Program-made: the position numbers and the translations under genes
Part shown: piece after piece, positions 1-9,091 of the stretch
How the letters are laid out: every line of letters begins with the position of its first letter
Position numbering within the stretch: the stretch's first letter is position 1
Assembly: GCA_007692665.1 (NCBI GenBank)
Contig: REBP01000098.1
Coordinates: forward strand, 1 to 36,830
Length of the DNA: 36,830 nucleotides
Direction: 5' to 3'
DNA from: Gemmatimonadales bacterium
GTDB taxonomy: Bacteria; Gemmatimonadota; Gemmatimonadetes; Longimicrobiales; Gaopeijiaceae
Notes under the pieces: generated by a model
Told to the model about the DNA's origin: nothing
Seen by the model: only the letters and a program-made list of their open reading frames with translations
Database searches by the model: none

Positions 1-2
1 AG

Positions 3-77
3 GAGCGGCAGGATCAAGCCTCGCGCGAAGCGCTTGCGGATCTCGCACGGATCTCCCAGGAACTCGACCTTGAATGA
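3..77 (+). CDS. C-terminal end of a probable antitoxin (partial)
   Basis: The frame opening at base 3 reads about 24 residues (beginning ERQDQASREA and ending SQELDLE) before a TGA at 75-77. The gene starts outside the window. It ends overlapping the TTG start of the PIN-domain ORF that follows, the usual layout of a toxin-antitoxin pair with the antitoxin first. The short acidic helical tail ending in 'ELDLE' resembles the tails of HTH/excisionase-type antitoxins that precede PIN toxins. Too little is visible to name the family, so the call rests mainly on position and overlap. Confidence 0.45.
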   Translation, partial: ERQDQASREALADLARISQELDLE

Positions 78-309
78 TGCGCCGGAACGGCTTGTCGCCG
101 TCTATGATGCGAATATTCTCTACTCCGCGGTCCTGTGTGATCTGTTTCTTCGCGTAGCGACCGCGGGGCTCGTTCGAGCCCACTGGACCGATCAGATTCA
201 CGAGGAGTGGATCCGAGCGGTGCTCCGAAGGCGGACCGCCACCTCCCCCATCGAAGCGGTCCCTTTCAAGGTCCTGATACGGCTGGCGGGTGCAGCGGTC
301 GGGTCGTAG
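70..309 (+). pseudogene. Truncated PIN-domain toxin (VapC-like ribonuclease)
   Basis: PIN-domain toxins are Mg-dependent ribonucleases. From a TTG at 70, which overlaps the upstream stop, the frame reads AVYDANILYSAVLCDLFLRV and then a segment with HWTDQIHEEWIRAVLRRR. This is the N-terminal third of the PIN fold, including the first catalytic Asp (DAN) and the conserved Trp/Glu helix. After about residue 58 the similarity stops. The remaining 20 or so residues up to the TAG at 307-309 do not look like PIN sequence, and the central and C-terminal acidic residues are missing (a full protein is about 130-190 residues). None of the three forward frames resumes the domain, so a deletion is likelier than a simple frameshift. 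It is probably inactive. Confidence 0.5.
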
Positions 310-319
310 GTTGGCACCC

Positions 320-970
320 ATGACTTCCAACACCGCACCGCTTCGCCGCCCTCCGATCCTCACGTTCCTTCTGTCCCTCTCCCTCGCCCTGGTGGCCTGC
401 GAGAGGGCGGAGACCGATTCCGGAACCGGTGAAGTGCCACCCACTGCCACCACGCAACTGGCTCCGGAGCAGGAGGCCTTCTGGACACGGCTGGGCGAGC
501 ACTGCGGAAACGCGTACGCCGGGGACGTGGTCGACACCACCCCCTACTATCAGGGGGCCCGGAACTACGACCGGCTGCTGGTCCATTGGTGGGACTGCAC
601 CGACGAGCGCATCCACATCGCCGTCCATGTGGATGACAACCGATCGCGAAACTGGCTGCTCACTCGGGAAGGGGGCACCATCCTCCTCAAGCACGATCAC
701 CGAGACGAGGACGGCAACGAAGAGGCCTTCACCCAGTACGGCGGGCTGGCCCCGGTTCCCGGCCTTCCGCACCGGCAGATCTTCCTTGCCGATGAGCACA
801 CGGGACAGATCTACCCTGAGCGCGCCGACAACTTCTGGTTCATGCACTTCGTGGATGAGCTGGAAATCTTCGCCTATGGCGTCCACTGGCCCGAGCAAGG
901 GCACTCCATCCGCAGGGAGTTCGACCTGAGTTCGCCCGTGGAGCCGCCTCCGGCTCCATGGGGATACTGA
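320..970 (+). CDS. Exported lipoprotein of unknown function, paralogue of the 13,901-14,629 gene
   Basis: A 216-residue predicted lipoprotein. It has an N-terminal signal peptide with two Arg, a Leu-rich core and a lipobox LVAC with the acylated Cys at about residue 27. The start was chosen at ATG 320, which places the charged region correctly; the upstream in-frame start at 290 would extend the N-terminus needlessly. The mature part carries EHCG and WWDC cysteines, H.DD.RSR.W, HDHRDEDG and a C-terminal PVEPPPAPWG. All these blocks recur in the protein at 13,901-14,629, so the two are paralogues. The conserved His, Asp and Cys could bind metal or form a disulfide, but I do not recognise the family. 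It stands 157 bases upstream of the carboxypeptidase-regulatory gene pair. Confidence 0.85.
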   Translation: MTSNTAPLRRPPILTFLLSLSLALVACERAETDSGTGEVPPTATTQLAPEQEAFWTRLGEHCGNAYAGDVVDTTPYYQGARNYDRLLVHWWDCTDERIHIAVHVDDNRSRNWLLTREGGTILLKHDHRDEDGNEEAFTQYGGLAPVPGLPHRQIFLADEHTGQIYPERADNFWFMHFVDELEIFAYGVHWPEQGHSIRREFDLSSPVEPPPAPWGY

Positions 971-1127
971 GCGGCGGCCGCGGCGCGCCTGAACGATTCA
1001 CCGGGGAGAAGGCCGAGATTCCGCCACCAGGCGGACCGCAGACCCCTCCCGCCGCCTCCTCTCCGGGATCCGCCGGGGGGGCCTCAATCGAGCTCCAATT
1101 CCTCGGACCGGATATGGAGGGGGCGGA

Positions 1128-2069
1128 ATGTCTGAAAAGTCCATTGCCCATGGAAACCGGGTGACAAAGACTGTGCGGCTCTCGCTTTCCCTTGCTGGAC
1201 CGGGGCTGCTGATCTGCCTGTTCTGTATCGCTCCTCTCGAGGCTCAGTCTGTCAGTGGGCGAGTACTTGATGATTTCACGAACCGGCCTGTCGCGGCCGC
1301 AACGGTCACGTTGCTGAATGCGGAGCTTGCCACGGTTGGCGCCGCGTCATCGAGCGAGGGCGGGTTCTTTCAGTTGCGCATGCCCGCTGCCGGGTCCTAC
1401 ACCCTCCGTGTTCAGCGAATCGGCTACGAGGACCATGAGGGACGGGCCTTTGAAGTAGCGGCAGGAGAGCACGTGGAGGTGGAACTCCGCCTTTCGCCGG
1501 AGGGGGTGCACCTGGACCCGCTGGTGGTCCTTGCGAGAAGGTCGTTCGAGCCCGGCCGGGAGGGTTTCGCCCGTCGCCGGGACTTGGGCCGAGGTCTGTT
1601 CCTGGACATGATTACCATCGCCGTTGCCGAGCCGCGTGTGACGACTGATGTGTTTCGCGGCCTGGAAGGCGTTCAGGTTGTCGGTGCCGTACGCGGAGGC
1701 CTGCTCCACTTTCAACTCGGTTCGATGCGAGGTCACCGGTGCCTGGCCGTGTTCCTCGACCACGCCGCAGATCCGATCATGATCCAGCGCTCGCCGACAG
1801 CGCCTCGCCTGGAGCCCGGGGTGGGTGAGATCCGCGGTGGCATCGGAGGGGGCGGGGGGGCGCTGCGCAGCGAGGCACCGCCCGAGTTCGATGGCTGGGT
1901 GTACGGATCTCTGGATCAGTTGGTGGACCCTTCCTCCCTCCGAGGCGTCGAGGTGTTTCGGGACTGGACCGAGGTTCCTGACGAGCTTCGGAGCGGCCTC
2001 CGTGCACGGCACCTTTTCCAGGGGGGACCCTGCGGTGTCGTGCTGGTCTGGACGGAGATCGGATGGTGA
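1128..2069 (+). CDS. Exported protein with carboxypeptidase-regulatory-like domain and a plug-like C-terminus
   Basis: 313 residues, with a GGAGGGGG ribosome binding site just before ATG 1128. A signal peptide (hydrophobic core about 17-36, ending near LEAQ) is followed by a CarboxypepD_reg-like beta-sandwich at about residues 40-125, with the hallmark YTLRVQRIGYEDHEG. The remainder resembles the plug of TonB-dependent receptors (segments VFRGLEGVQVVGAV and LRGVEVFRDWTEVP, ending CGVVLVWTE), but no barrel follows. Such plug-only proteins occur in high-GC relatives of Bacteroidota; their role is not known to me. The stop overlaps the start of the next gene (ATGGTGA), so the two are probably translationally coupled. 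Confidence 0.85.
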   Translation: MSEKSIAHGNRVTKTVRLSLSLAGPGLLICLFCIAPLEAQSVSGRVLDDFTNRPVAAATVTLLNAELATVGAASSSEGGFFQLRMPAAGSYTLRVQRIGYEDHEGRAFEVAAGEHVEVELRLSPEGVHLDPLVVLARRSFEPGREGFARRRDLGRGLFLDMITIAVAEPRVTTDVFRGLEGVQVVGAVRGGLLHFQLGSMRGHRCLAVFLDHAADPIMIQRSPTAPRLEPGVGEIRGGIGGGGGALRSEAPPEFDGWVYGSLDQLVDPSSLRGVEVFRDWTEVPDELRSGLRARHLFQGGPCGVVLVWTEIGW

Positions 2070-3553
2070 CGCCCATGCCCCGCTGGTGGAGCGCGCCACT
2101 GGTTCTGGTGGGGCTCATGCTTGCCGCCCCGGCCTCGGGCCAGGTAGCCGGTACGGTGGTGGAGAGGGAGCGAGGGGCACCGGTCCCCGGTGCCATCGTG
2201 CGCCTGCTCGGTCCCTCGGGGGAAAACCTGGGCAGGGCCATTACGTCCGCGGACGGATCCTTCCGCCTGGGTGTGCGATCCGCAGGTACCTTCACCGTTC
2301 GCCTGGAGCGGATCGGCTACGCAACCGTTGACACTGCGCTGGTCATCAGCGACCCGAATGTGGCGGTCAGCCTCAACCTCATCGCTCGGACCGACGCGAT
2401 CCGACTGGACACCATCCAGACCCGATCAGCCCCCCGATGCGGCCCGGGCTCATCGAATCTCGACGCCGTCATCCTCTGGAACGAAGCGCGCAAGGCCCTG
2501 GAAATTGCCGAGGATGTCCGGGAAGGGGAGGCGCTGAGCATGACTGGCTTCACGTACCTCCGCGAGTACGACCGGCGAGGCCGAAGGGTCGTCGCAGAGG
2601 AGCGGACCGAACCACGCGCGGTGACAGGGCCGGCCTTCGTGACCCGTACTCCATCGGAGCTGTCCCGGCGCGGTTTCGTGGTTGCCGAGGGGGACTCCAC
2701 GCTCCTGATCGGTCCAACGGCGGAGGTCCTGTTGTCGGATGAATTCCTTGCCGGTCACTGCTTCCAGGTGCAGCGCCGGGGGGCCCCATCCCGGGGGATG
2801 ATCGGACTGGCGTTTCAGCCGGTGCCAGAGGCCGGTCTTCCCGGGATCGCAGGCGTGCTGTGGCTGGAAGAGTCGTCCGGAGCCCTGCATCTCCTCGACT
2901 TCGTCTTCCGCAACCATGACCTGCCGGGTCCTGCGGACGAGTACCGCGGAAGCGCCGCATTTGCCCGGTCCGAGGCCGGGCTGTGGTACGTGAGCCGCTG
3001 GGCCTTGCGCAGCCCTCTCCTTCATCGTGTGGAAGCGGGTGGTCTTGACGAGGGGATGGGGTGGGATCTCCTGGTCGGAATCCGCGAGCAGGGGGGCGAA
3101 GTCATTGACGCGTCGCCGAATGAAGCGGAGAACGCCATCGCCATCGGATCCCCTGACGTACCACCGGCCCGTGCGGAAGCGCCCTCCCCTCCGGCAGTCG
3201 AACCCCCCATCAGGACGTTCGTGGAACGACCTGCCCTCGATTCGATCACAGGGGCGGGGGGTGATATCACGGACGTGGCCCGCGCGCTCGGCCTGCACGC
3301 AGGGAAGGGCAGGTTTCGCAGCCCTGACCTGGGCCCGCACATCATCACCTGCATCTCCACATCAGAGGTCGCGGACTGGCCGCCCGAAGAGTGCCCGATG
3401 GTGGAGGTATGGCTGAACGGCAGGCGACTCGAAGCGGCGGGCCTTGCGCTGCTGTATGCCAGCCCATCCATGTTCGAGAGGATCGGGCACGAGTCGGTCG
3501 CCGGGCCGTCCGGGAGGAGCATCCTGCGGCTCTACACACGCAGGCAAGGGTAG
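2063..3553 (+). CDS. Exported protein with carboxypeptidase-regulatory-like domain
   Basis: 496 residues starting at ATG 2063, inside the end of the upstream gene. A signal peptide (about 1-26, ending PASGQ) leads into a CarboxypepD_reg-like domain (about 27-105) with TFTVRLERIGYATVDT, matching the same motif in the preceding gene and in the SusC receptor downstream. The middle (about 125-325) is predicted beta-rich with no motif I recognise. The last 75 residues hold two Cys (ITCIST, EECP) around VEVWLNGR, reminiscent of the plug-like end of its neighbour. With that neighbour it forms a two-gene unit directly upstream of the sigma factor gene. It is secreted or periplasmic; function unknown. 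Confidence 0.82.
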   Translation: MVTPMPRWWSAPLVLVGLMLAAPASGQVAGTVVERERGAPVPGAIVRLLGPSGENLGRAITSADGSFRLGVRSAGTFTVRLERIGYATVDTALVISDPNVAVSLNLIARTDAIRLDTIQTRSAPRCGPGSSNLDAVILWNEARKALEIAEDVREGEALSMTGFTYLREYDRRGRRVVAEERTEPRAVTGPAFVTRTPSELSRRGFVVAEGDSTLLIGPTAEVLLSDEFLAGHCFQVQRRGAPSRGMIGLAFQPVPEAGLPGIAGVLWLEESSGALHLLDFVFRNHDLPGPADEYRGSAAFARSEAGLWYVSRWALRSPLLHRVEAGGLDEGMGWDLLVGIREQGGEVIDASPNEAENAIAIGSPDVPPARAEAPSPPAVEPPIRTFVERPALDSITGAGGDITDVARALGLHAGKGRFRSPDLGPHIITCISTSEVADWPPEECPMVEVWLNGRRLEAAGLALLYASPSMFERIGHESVAGPSGRSILRLYTRRQG

Positions 3554-3594
3554 TGGACAGAGTCGACGATCGGCGAGGACTCGCGTGATTTTCC

Positions 3595-3624
3595 TTGCTT
3601 GTTGCTCCCGCCCACGAATATGAT
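3595..3624 (+). promoter_or_regulatory. Possible sigma-70-type promoter for the sigma/anti-sigma/SusCD operon
   Basis: TTGCTT at 3595-3600 and TATGAT at 3619-3624 are separated by 18 bases. The -10 hexamer differs from TATAAT at one position; the -35 matches only its first three bases. It lies about 125 bases upstream of the sigma factor ATG in an AT-richer patch that stands out from the surrounding sequence. Prediction only. Confidence 0.35.
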
Positions 3625-3750
3625 GCGTCAGCAGCTTGGAGGAGGGTTGTTCCGGAGATTCATCCATCCGCAGGCAGGGCCGTTCAGCCCCTGATGCAGC
3701 TTCCGCCGGACCTCCCGACTCGCAGGTTCTTCCAGTCGAAAGGACTTCAG

Positions 3751-4365
3751 ATGGACCCCAGCCGAGTGTCGCATTCGGTCCGGGCGGCCGCGCCGACGCT
3801 GGTCGTGACCGAAGAGTGCAGTGACGGCCTCCTGATGGAGCGAATCCGGGAGGGTCAGCGTCCGGCCTACAGCCTCCTCCTGGAGCGCTACTGGTCGCGG
3901 CTGAATGTATACGCCGTGAGCATCATCGAGGACCAGGACGGGGCTCAGGATGTGGTTCAGGACGTCTTCATCCAGGTCTGGCAGAAGCGGGCGGAATGGA
4001 GCCCGTCCGGCACGGTGTGCGCCTACCTCTACCGCATCACCCGCAACCTCGCCCTCAACGCGCGCCGCGATCAACGCCTGCGCCGGGAGCGGCAGGGCCA
4101 GAGGGGGGAAGCGCGCGTCCGCGACCGAGCACCCCGGACTCCCGACCAGCAGATGGAAGCCAACGCCCTCCGGGCCGAGGTCGATGCGGCAATCGCCCGT
4201 CTTTCGGACAGACGGGGGGAAGTGTTTCGCCTCTCGCGCTTCCATGGACTGAGTTACAAGGAGATCGCCGAGATGCTGGGGAGTTCTCCGCAGACGGTCG
4301 CGAACCAGATGAGCGCAGCCCTCGCCGAGCTCAGGCACGCTCTTTCCCATCTGATCGGAGAGTGA
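3751..4365 (+). CDS. ECF RNA polymerase sigma factor, FecI-like
   Basis: A 204-residue extracytoplasmic-function sigma factor. Sigma region 2 is clear (AYSLLLERYWSRLNVYA, then DVVQDVFIQVWQKRAEW), and region 4 has the helix-turn-helix LSYKEIAEMLGSSPQTVANQ ending in a helix with AALAELR. Start ATG 3751 was preferred over the upstream in-frame start at 3595 because the added N-terminus has no family counterpart and an AAAGGAC motif lies before 3751. The gene precedes a FecR-type anti-sigma factor and a SusC receptor with an STN domain. This is the standard arrangement of cell-surface signalling, where the sigma factor activates its own receptor operon once the receptor is loaded. Confidence 0.95.
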   Translation: MDPSRVSHSVRAAAPTLVVTEECSDGLLMERIREGQRPAYSLLLERYWSRLNVYAVSIIEDQDGAQDVVQDVFIQVWQKRAEWSPSGTVCAYLYRITRNLALNARRDQRLRRERQGQRGEARVRDRAPRTPDQQMEANALRAEVDAAIARLSDRRGEVFRLSRFHGLSYKEIAEMLGSSPQTVANQMSAALAELRHALSHLIGE

Positions 4366-4557
4366 GCCGCAGCAGCAGGCTCCCCCGCTGTCTCCCACTC
4401 CCAACCCCCGCAGGCAGCTTCGGGCATTTTCTTCTCCGATAGTAGTCCCTCCCACCCTTTCGTGTTGCATCCTCAGCAGCTGCAGAGAGCGCTCGGTTCT
4501 CGACGAGAAACGCGAGCCTCGCTGAATGCCATCCTGCCAACGGGACACCTGACACAC

Positions 4558-5553
4558 ATGGAAGAAATGATCATTCGATCCCTCCAGGGTCGGACCGCTC
4601 CGGAGGAGGAGGAAAGGCTGGAGCGTTGGAAGGAGGAAGCTTCCGAGAACCGTCGGAGGCATGATGCGCTTGCGGCGCTCTGGTCCCTCACGGGCGCGGG
4701 CGCCCCGGACGAAACGAGCGGGGGGGAGTCCCCGGACCCGGCGTGGCTCATCGCTCGCGCCGAGATTGCCGAAGGACTTCACTCGCCGCGCATATATCGC
4801 CGGAATCTCTGGGTTCGGCGCCTCGGGGCTGCGGCATTGGCGGCGTCTCTGGTGGGGGTGGGATTCGGCCTGGGCGGGCTGGGCGAGGAGTCGGCCCGGC
4901 CTGGCCCATTCGCCGAAGGCACGATCGCTACCGGCGTCAGCGAGATGACGACGCTGGTGCTGGGGGACGGATCGACTGTGCGCCTGGGGCCCCGCAGCAG
5001 TCTGCACCTCTCGGAGGACCAGGACGGGGTGGTGGCACGGCTGAGCGGGAGAGCCTTCTTCGGCGTCGAGGGCGACGGCGTCCGGCGGTTCCGTGTCATC
5101 ACGGAGGGCGGGGAAGTCGATGTGCTCGGCACCCGCTTCGAGGTCCGGTCCGAGGGCGACGAGTTCCGGGTTCTCGTTGTGGATGGAAAGGTGCAGGTCT
5201 CCGCCGGTGGTGAAGCGCTCGAATTGGGGGCGGAGCAGATGGGACGAAGCGCCTCCGGCGGGCCGCTCATCGCGTCCGAAGTCTCCGACCCGCTCCGGCA
5301 CCTCGACTGGATGGGCAACAGTCTCGTCTTCCAGGGAACGAGACTCGATCAGGCCCTGTCGGAAATCGAGCGCAGGTTCGGCATCGAGGTGTCTCTCGAG
5401 GCAACCGAACTCGCGCACCACACGGTCACCGTGACGTTCACGGCGGAGGAGGTCGAGGACATCGTCATGGTCCTCTGCGAGACGGTCGGTGCCGACTGCT
5501 CCTTCCGGGACAATCTCCTGCGGGTCCGGAACTCCGGGAGCCGCCGCCCATGA
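4558..5553 (+). CDS. FecR-type transmembrane anti-sigma factor
   Basis: 331 residues, single-pass inner-membrane protein. The N-terminal cytoplasmic part (about 1-75) is the acidic helical sigma-binding region (EEMIIRSLQGRTAPEEEERL). One membrane segment lies at about 82-103 (AAALAASLVGVGFGLGGLG). The periplasmic FecR domain (about 115-225) contains VLGDGSTVRLGPRSSLHL and GEVDVLGTRFEVRSE. A C-terminal STN-like module (about 245-325) contains LDQALSEIERRFGIEVSLE and probably contacts the receptor STN domain. The start at ATG 4558 fits the family; the frame is open upstream to GTG 4462 but the added residues are not family-like. It would hold the upstream sigma factor until the SusC receptor signals. 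Confidence 0.93.
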   Translation: MEEMIIRSLQGRTAPEEEERLERWKEEASENRRRHDALAALWSLTGAGAPDETSGGESPDPAWLIARAEIAEGLHSPRIYRRNLWVRRLGAAALAASLVGVGFGLGGLGEESARPGPFAEGTIATGVSEMTTLVLGDGSTVRLGPRSSLHLSEDQDGVVARLSGRAFFGVEGDGVRRFRVITEGGEVDVLGTRFEVRSEGDEFRVLVVDGKVQVSAGGEALELGAEQMGRSASGGPLIASEVSDPLRHLDWMGNSLVFQGTRLDQALSEIERRFGIEVSLEATELAHHTVTVTFTAEEVEDIVMVLCETVGADCSFRDNLLRVRNSGSRRP

Positions 5554-5632
5554 GGCTCATGGTCATCGAACGCAGGCGTTGCAGGTAGGGAAGTTTCGAA
5601 TGCAGTTCCCATTTCGCGAAGTGGAGGTCCAC

Positions 5633-8600
5633 ATGCACAAGATGTTGAGACTCGCTGCCGCAGGCATCATTTCCTTCCTGCTGGCTCCGGCCGCGCCCGC
5701 CGTGGCGGCCCAGGCGCCTCCTTCTTCCATCGCACTGGCCTCTCCAGCCAGTGCCGAGGTGGAAGCGGGCATCCTCGACCGCCCGGCCAACCTGGATATC
5801 GAGGCTGTTCCGCTCCATGAGGCGCTGGCTCTCTTCGAGCGGGCCGCAGGCGTTTCTGTTGCCTTCAGCCCCACGCTTCTTCCCAGCGATCATCTCGCCT
5901 CCTGTGCCTGCCATGACCTGACGGTCCGAGAGGCGATGAGGACCATCCTTGAGGGAACGTCGCTCGAGGCCTTTGTCCTGTCCCACTATCTGGTAATCCG
6001 GGAGCGAAAGAGAGCTGCTCCTCCCGTTCCCATGCTGCAAAGGGCACTCGTGGCCTTCGCTTCCCTGGAATCCGGAGACCCGGGGGTGAGCAGCGAGTTC
6101 AGTCAGCCGGCTCCTGTCCGACAGGGGGTTGTGGTCGGTCGTGTCCTCGACGCATCGACACAGCGCCCATTGTCGGGGGCTCAGGTCTCGTTGCCCGGCA
6201 CCGGTCAGGGAGCGGTTGCCGACGGCGACGGGCGCTTTCAGCTGCAGTCGGTGCCGGCGGGCGAGGTGAGTCTGAGGGTCCAGATGATCGGGTACGCAAC
6301 CCAGGAGAGAACGGTGAACGTCCCCTCCGGGGGGAGTGTCACCGCGGACTTCAACATGACGCGGCAGGCACTGAGCCTTGAAGAGGTCATCGTGACGGGT
6401 ACCGCGGGCGGTTCGCAGCGGCGAGCCATCGGTAACGTGGTCGCCTCCCTCGATGCCGACGCGGTCATGGACCGATCGCCCATCGTGAACGTCGAGCAGC
6501 TGCTGGTCGGCCGCACGACGAGCGTGCGTGCTCAATCCACACCCGGCCAGGTGGGCACGGGCTCCCCCGTGATCATCCGGGGCATCGGTACCCTGACCCA
6601 GGGCAACGATCCCATCGTCTACATCGACGGGGTGCGCATGTATTCCAGTCCCCGAGACGGTGTCGGCCAGAGGGGAGGGGCAAACCAGAGTCGACTGAAC
6701 GACATTCACCCGTCCGACATCGCGAGCATGGAAATCATCAAGGGCCCCGCCGCAGCCACGCTTTACGGTACCGAGGCGTCGAACGGCGTGATCCAGATCA
6801 TTACGAAGAGGGGTCAGGAGGGGCGGCCCCAGTTCGACATCTCCACGCGGACCGGGGTCAACTGGATGTGGAATCCCTCCGGCAGATCATCGGACGGGCG
6901 GTGCTTCATCGCGCCCGCCGACGCGAACCTTCCCCCCGGCATCCCCCTCCCGGAAAATGAGTCCTACCTTCCCGGAACGTACTGCATGAACGTGTACGAC
7001 AACGAGATTCGGGAAACCGGCACGCCCCTCTACGGATACGGCGCGCTCCAGAGCTACAACCTGGCCGTGCGGGGTGGAACGGACATGGTGCGCTACTCCT
7101 CGTCGGTCTCGAGGACGCACGACGTCGGGGTAGTTGACTGGAACTGGGACAAGCGGACCACGCTCCGGTTGAACCTGGAGTCGGTGCTCTCGGACCAGGT
7201 TACGGTGACGGCGGGCGGCGCCTACATCAGCGGCCAGACACGCCTTTCCGAGAGCACGCTGCAGACCAGCACCTTCCACGGGATCGTGCGATCCGACGCC
7301 GCGCATCTGCTCGATGGAAGACGCGGATGGGCGCAGGTGCCGCCGGAGGACATGCGGCAGGTAGAGGCCCGCAACGACGTCGACCGGACCACCCTCAGCC
7401 TGGAACTCCGCTACCAGCCGCTGAGCTGGTTCAACCACCGCCTGGTGACGGGTGTGGACCGGAACACCTACGACAACTGGATTCTCCACCCGAGGTACCC
7501 CCAGGGGTCAGACCACTTCTTCGGCCAGCTTGCGCTCGGCCAGAAGAGCTTCACGAAGGGGAACCGGAACTTCCTCACCGTGGACTATTCCACCAGCGCC
7601 GACTTCAGCTGGCGCGATTACACCTTCCAGCCCGCCGCTGGATTCCAGTACTACAAGATGAACCACAGCTCGATCACAGCGACGGCGTCGGAGTTCCCGG
7701 CGGTTCCCATCACAACGGTCTCGGGCGGTGCGGTGCGGCAGGCCGGCGAGTTCTTCACCGAGAACGCAACCGTGGGCGTGTACGTCCAGCAGACGGTCGG
7801 CTGGAACAACCGTGCCTTCGTGACAGCCGCGGTCCGCGCGGACGACAACAGCGCGTTCGGAGCGAACTTCGACGCTGCCATCTACCCCAAGATCAGCGGC
7901 ACGTGGGTCATCTCCGAGGAATCCTTCTTCGACTTCCCCGTCTTCGACCAGCTTCGAATGCGGGCCGCGTGGGGCGCCGCCGGGAAGCAGCCCGACGCGT
8001 TCGCCGCCAGTCGGCTCTATTCGCCGTATATCGGCTACCTCAACCAGCCTTCGCTCATCTCGGGCGCCTTCGGAAACGCCGACCTCAAGCCCGAGCGCGG
8101 AGACGAGGTGGAATTCGGCTTCGACACCAGCGTGATGGACGGCAGGCTCGAGCTGGAATTCACCCGCTACAGCAAGCGGGTGACGGATGCAATCCTGAAC
8201 CGCCCCCTTCCACCCTCCACCGGATTCACCGGGTCGCAACTCGTGAACATCGGCCGAATCAATGCCTGGGGGAACGAGATCGGTGCCCTGATCCGGGTGG
8301 TGCAGGGACCGCGCTTCAGCTGGGAGGTGGACACGCAGTGGTCCACCATGGGCAACGAGATCATCGACATGGGAGGACTGGACACGCGCTTCAACCGGGA
8401 AGGCTACCCGATCCAGTCTCACTTCGGCAGGTACATCATCGACGGTGAAATCAACGAGAATCAGCAGGTTCTCTGGGCCACGTGCGACGGCGGTGCCGGT
8501 GCCGACGGCCTCCGGATGGGTGGACCGGAAATCCCCTGCGCAGATGCCCCGCAGGTCTTCCAGGGGAACAGTCAGCCCACCTGGCAGCTCGGGATCGGCA

Positions 8601-9091
8601 ACACCGTCACGCTCTACCAGAATCTCCGGCTGTCCGCGCGGATCGATGGCAACGGGGGGCACTGGAACACCCACAACTACGGAGCCCCTGTCGGCCATCG
8701 TGACAACTTCCAGGTCAACCCGGACCCGATGCGCTGGCTTCTCCTGGCCTACGGGGGGACCACCGCCCGACCCCAGGATCCACTCTATGACGCGAGCTTC
8801 CTGCGGCTGAGCGAGCTCTCCGCGACCCTGGACCTGCCCGACCACCTTTCGGCCAGGATCGGTGCCCGAAGAAGCTCGATGTCCCTGGGCATGCGCAACG
8901 TGGCGATGCTCTGGACGGGGCAGCACGGGTGGTCGACGCCCCGCGACGGTTCGATCAGGCACGCCTACCGCCCCGTCATCGTCTGGGACCCCGACATCAG
9001 CTCCACGGCGACGAACCCGGCTGCCGGTGGACCCCAGACGGCAATGCCCCCATCCGCGAGCGCGATGCTGACGCTCCGCGTCAGCTTCTGA
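5633..9091 (+). CDS. SusC/RagA-family TonB-linked outer-membrane receptor with STN domain
   Basis: 1,152 residues. ATG 5633 follows GTGGAGG with good spacing and begins a signal peptide (about 1-26). Domains in order: STN signalling domain (about 45-123, LDIEAVPLHEALALFERAAG); carboxypeptidase-regulatory-like domain (about 165-240, VVVGRVLDAST to RVQMIGYATQ); a TonB-box-like EEVIVTGTA; plug (about 260-390) with the SusC signature GPAAATLYGTEASNGVIQII; then a roughly 750-residue barrel ending in TLRVSF with terminal Phe. SusC proteins import ligands delivered by a SusD lid using TonB energy. The STN domain marks it as a transducer to the FecR/FecI pair just upstream. The substrate cannot be read from sequence. 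Confidence 0.97.
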   Translation: MHKMLRLAAAGIISFLLAPAAPAVAAQAPPSSIALASPASAEVEAGILDRPANLDIEAVPLHEALALFERAAGVSVAFSPTLLPSDHLASCACHDLTVREAMRTILEGTSLEAFVLSHYLVIRERKRAAPPVPMLQRALVAFASLESGDPGVSSEFSQPAPVRQGVVVGRVLDASTQRPLSGAQVSLPGTGQGAVADGDGRFQLQSVPAGEVSLRVQMIGYATQERTVNVPSGGSVTADFNMTRQALSLEEVIVTGTAGGSQRRAIGNVVASLDADAVMDRSPIVNVEQLLVGRTTSVRAQSTPGQVGTGSPVIIRGIGTLTQGNDPIVYIDGVRMYSSPRDGVGQRGGANQSRLNDIHPSDIASMEIIKGPAAATLYGTEASNGVIQIITKRGQEGRPQFDISTRTGVNWMWNPSGRSSDGRCFIAPADANLPPGIPLPENESYLPGTYCMNVYDNEIRETGTPLYGYGALQSYNLAVRGGTDMVRYSSSVSRTHDVGVVDWNWDKRTTLRLNLESVLSDQVTVTAGGAYISGQTRLSESTLQTSTFHGIVRSDAAHLLDGRRGWAQVPPEDMRQVEARNDVDRTTLSLELRYQPLSWFNHRLVTGVDRNTYDNWILHPRYPQGSDHFFGQLALGQKSFTKGNRNFLTVDYSTSADFSWRDYTFQPAAGFQYYKMNHSSITATASEFPAVPITTVSGGAVRQAGEFFTENATVGVYVQQTVGWNNRAFVTAAVRADDNSAFGANFDAAIYPKISGTWVISEESFFDFPVFDQLRMRAAWGAAGKQPDAFAASRLYSPYIGYLNQPSLISGAFGNADLKPERGDEVEFGFDTSVMDGRLELEFTRYSKRVTDAILNRPLPPSTGFTGSQLVNIGRINAWGNEIGALIRVVQGPRFSWEVDTQWSTMGNEIIDMGGLDTRFNREGYPIQSHFGRYIIDGEINENQQVLWATCDGGAGADGLRMGGPEIPCADAPQVFQGNSQPTWQLGIGNTVTLYQNLRLSARIDGNGGHWNTHNYGAPVGHRDNFQVNPDPMRWLLLAYGGTTARPQDPLYDASFLRLSELSATLDLPDHLSARIGARRSSMSLGMRNVAMLWTGQHGWSTPRDGSIRHAYRPVIVWDPDISSTATNPAAGGPQTAMPPSASAMLTLRVSF

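Noticed and set aside
1020-1035. Hairpin TCCGCC-ACCA-GGCGGA as a terminator of the first lipoprotein gene
   Set aside because: Only six pairs with no T-run, in DNA so GC-rich that such stems are frequent.
3628-5421. 597-codon open frame on the minus strand
   Set aside because: Antisense to the sigma and anti-sigma genes, both of which are unmistakable.
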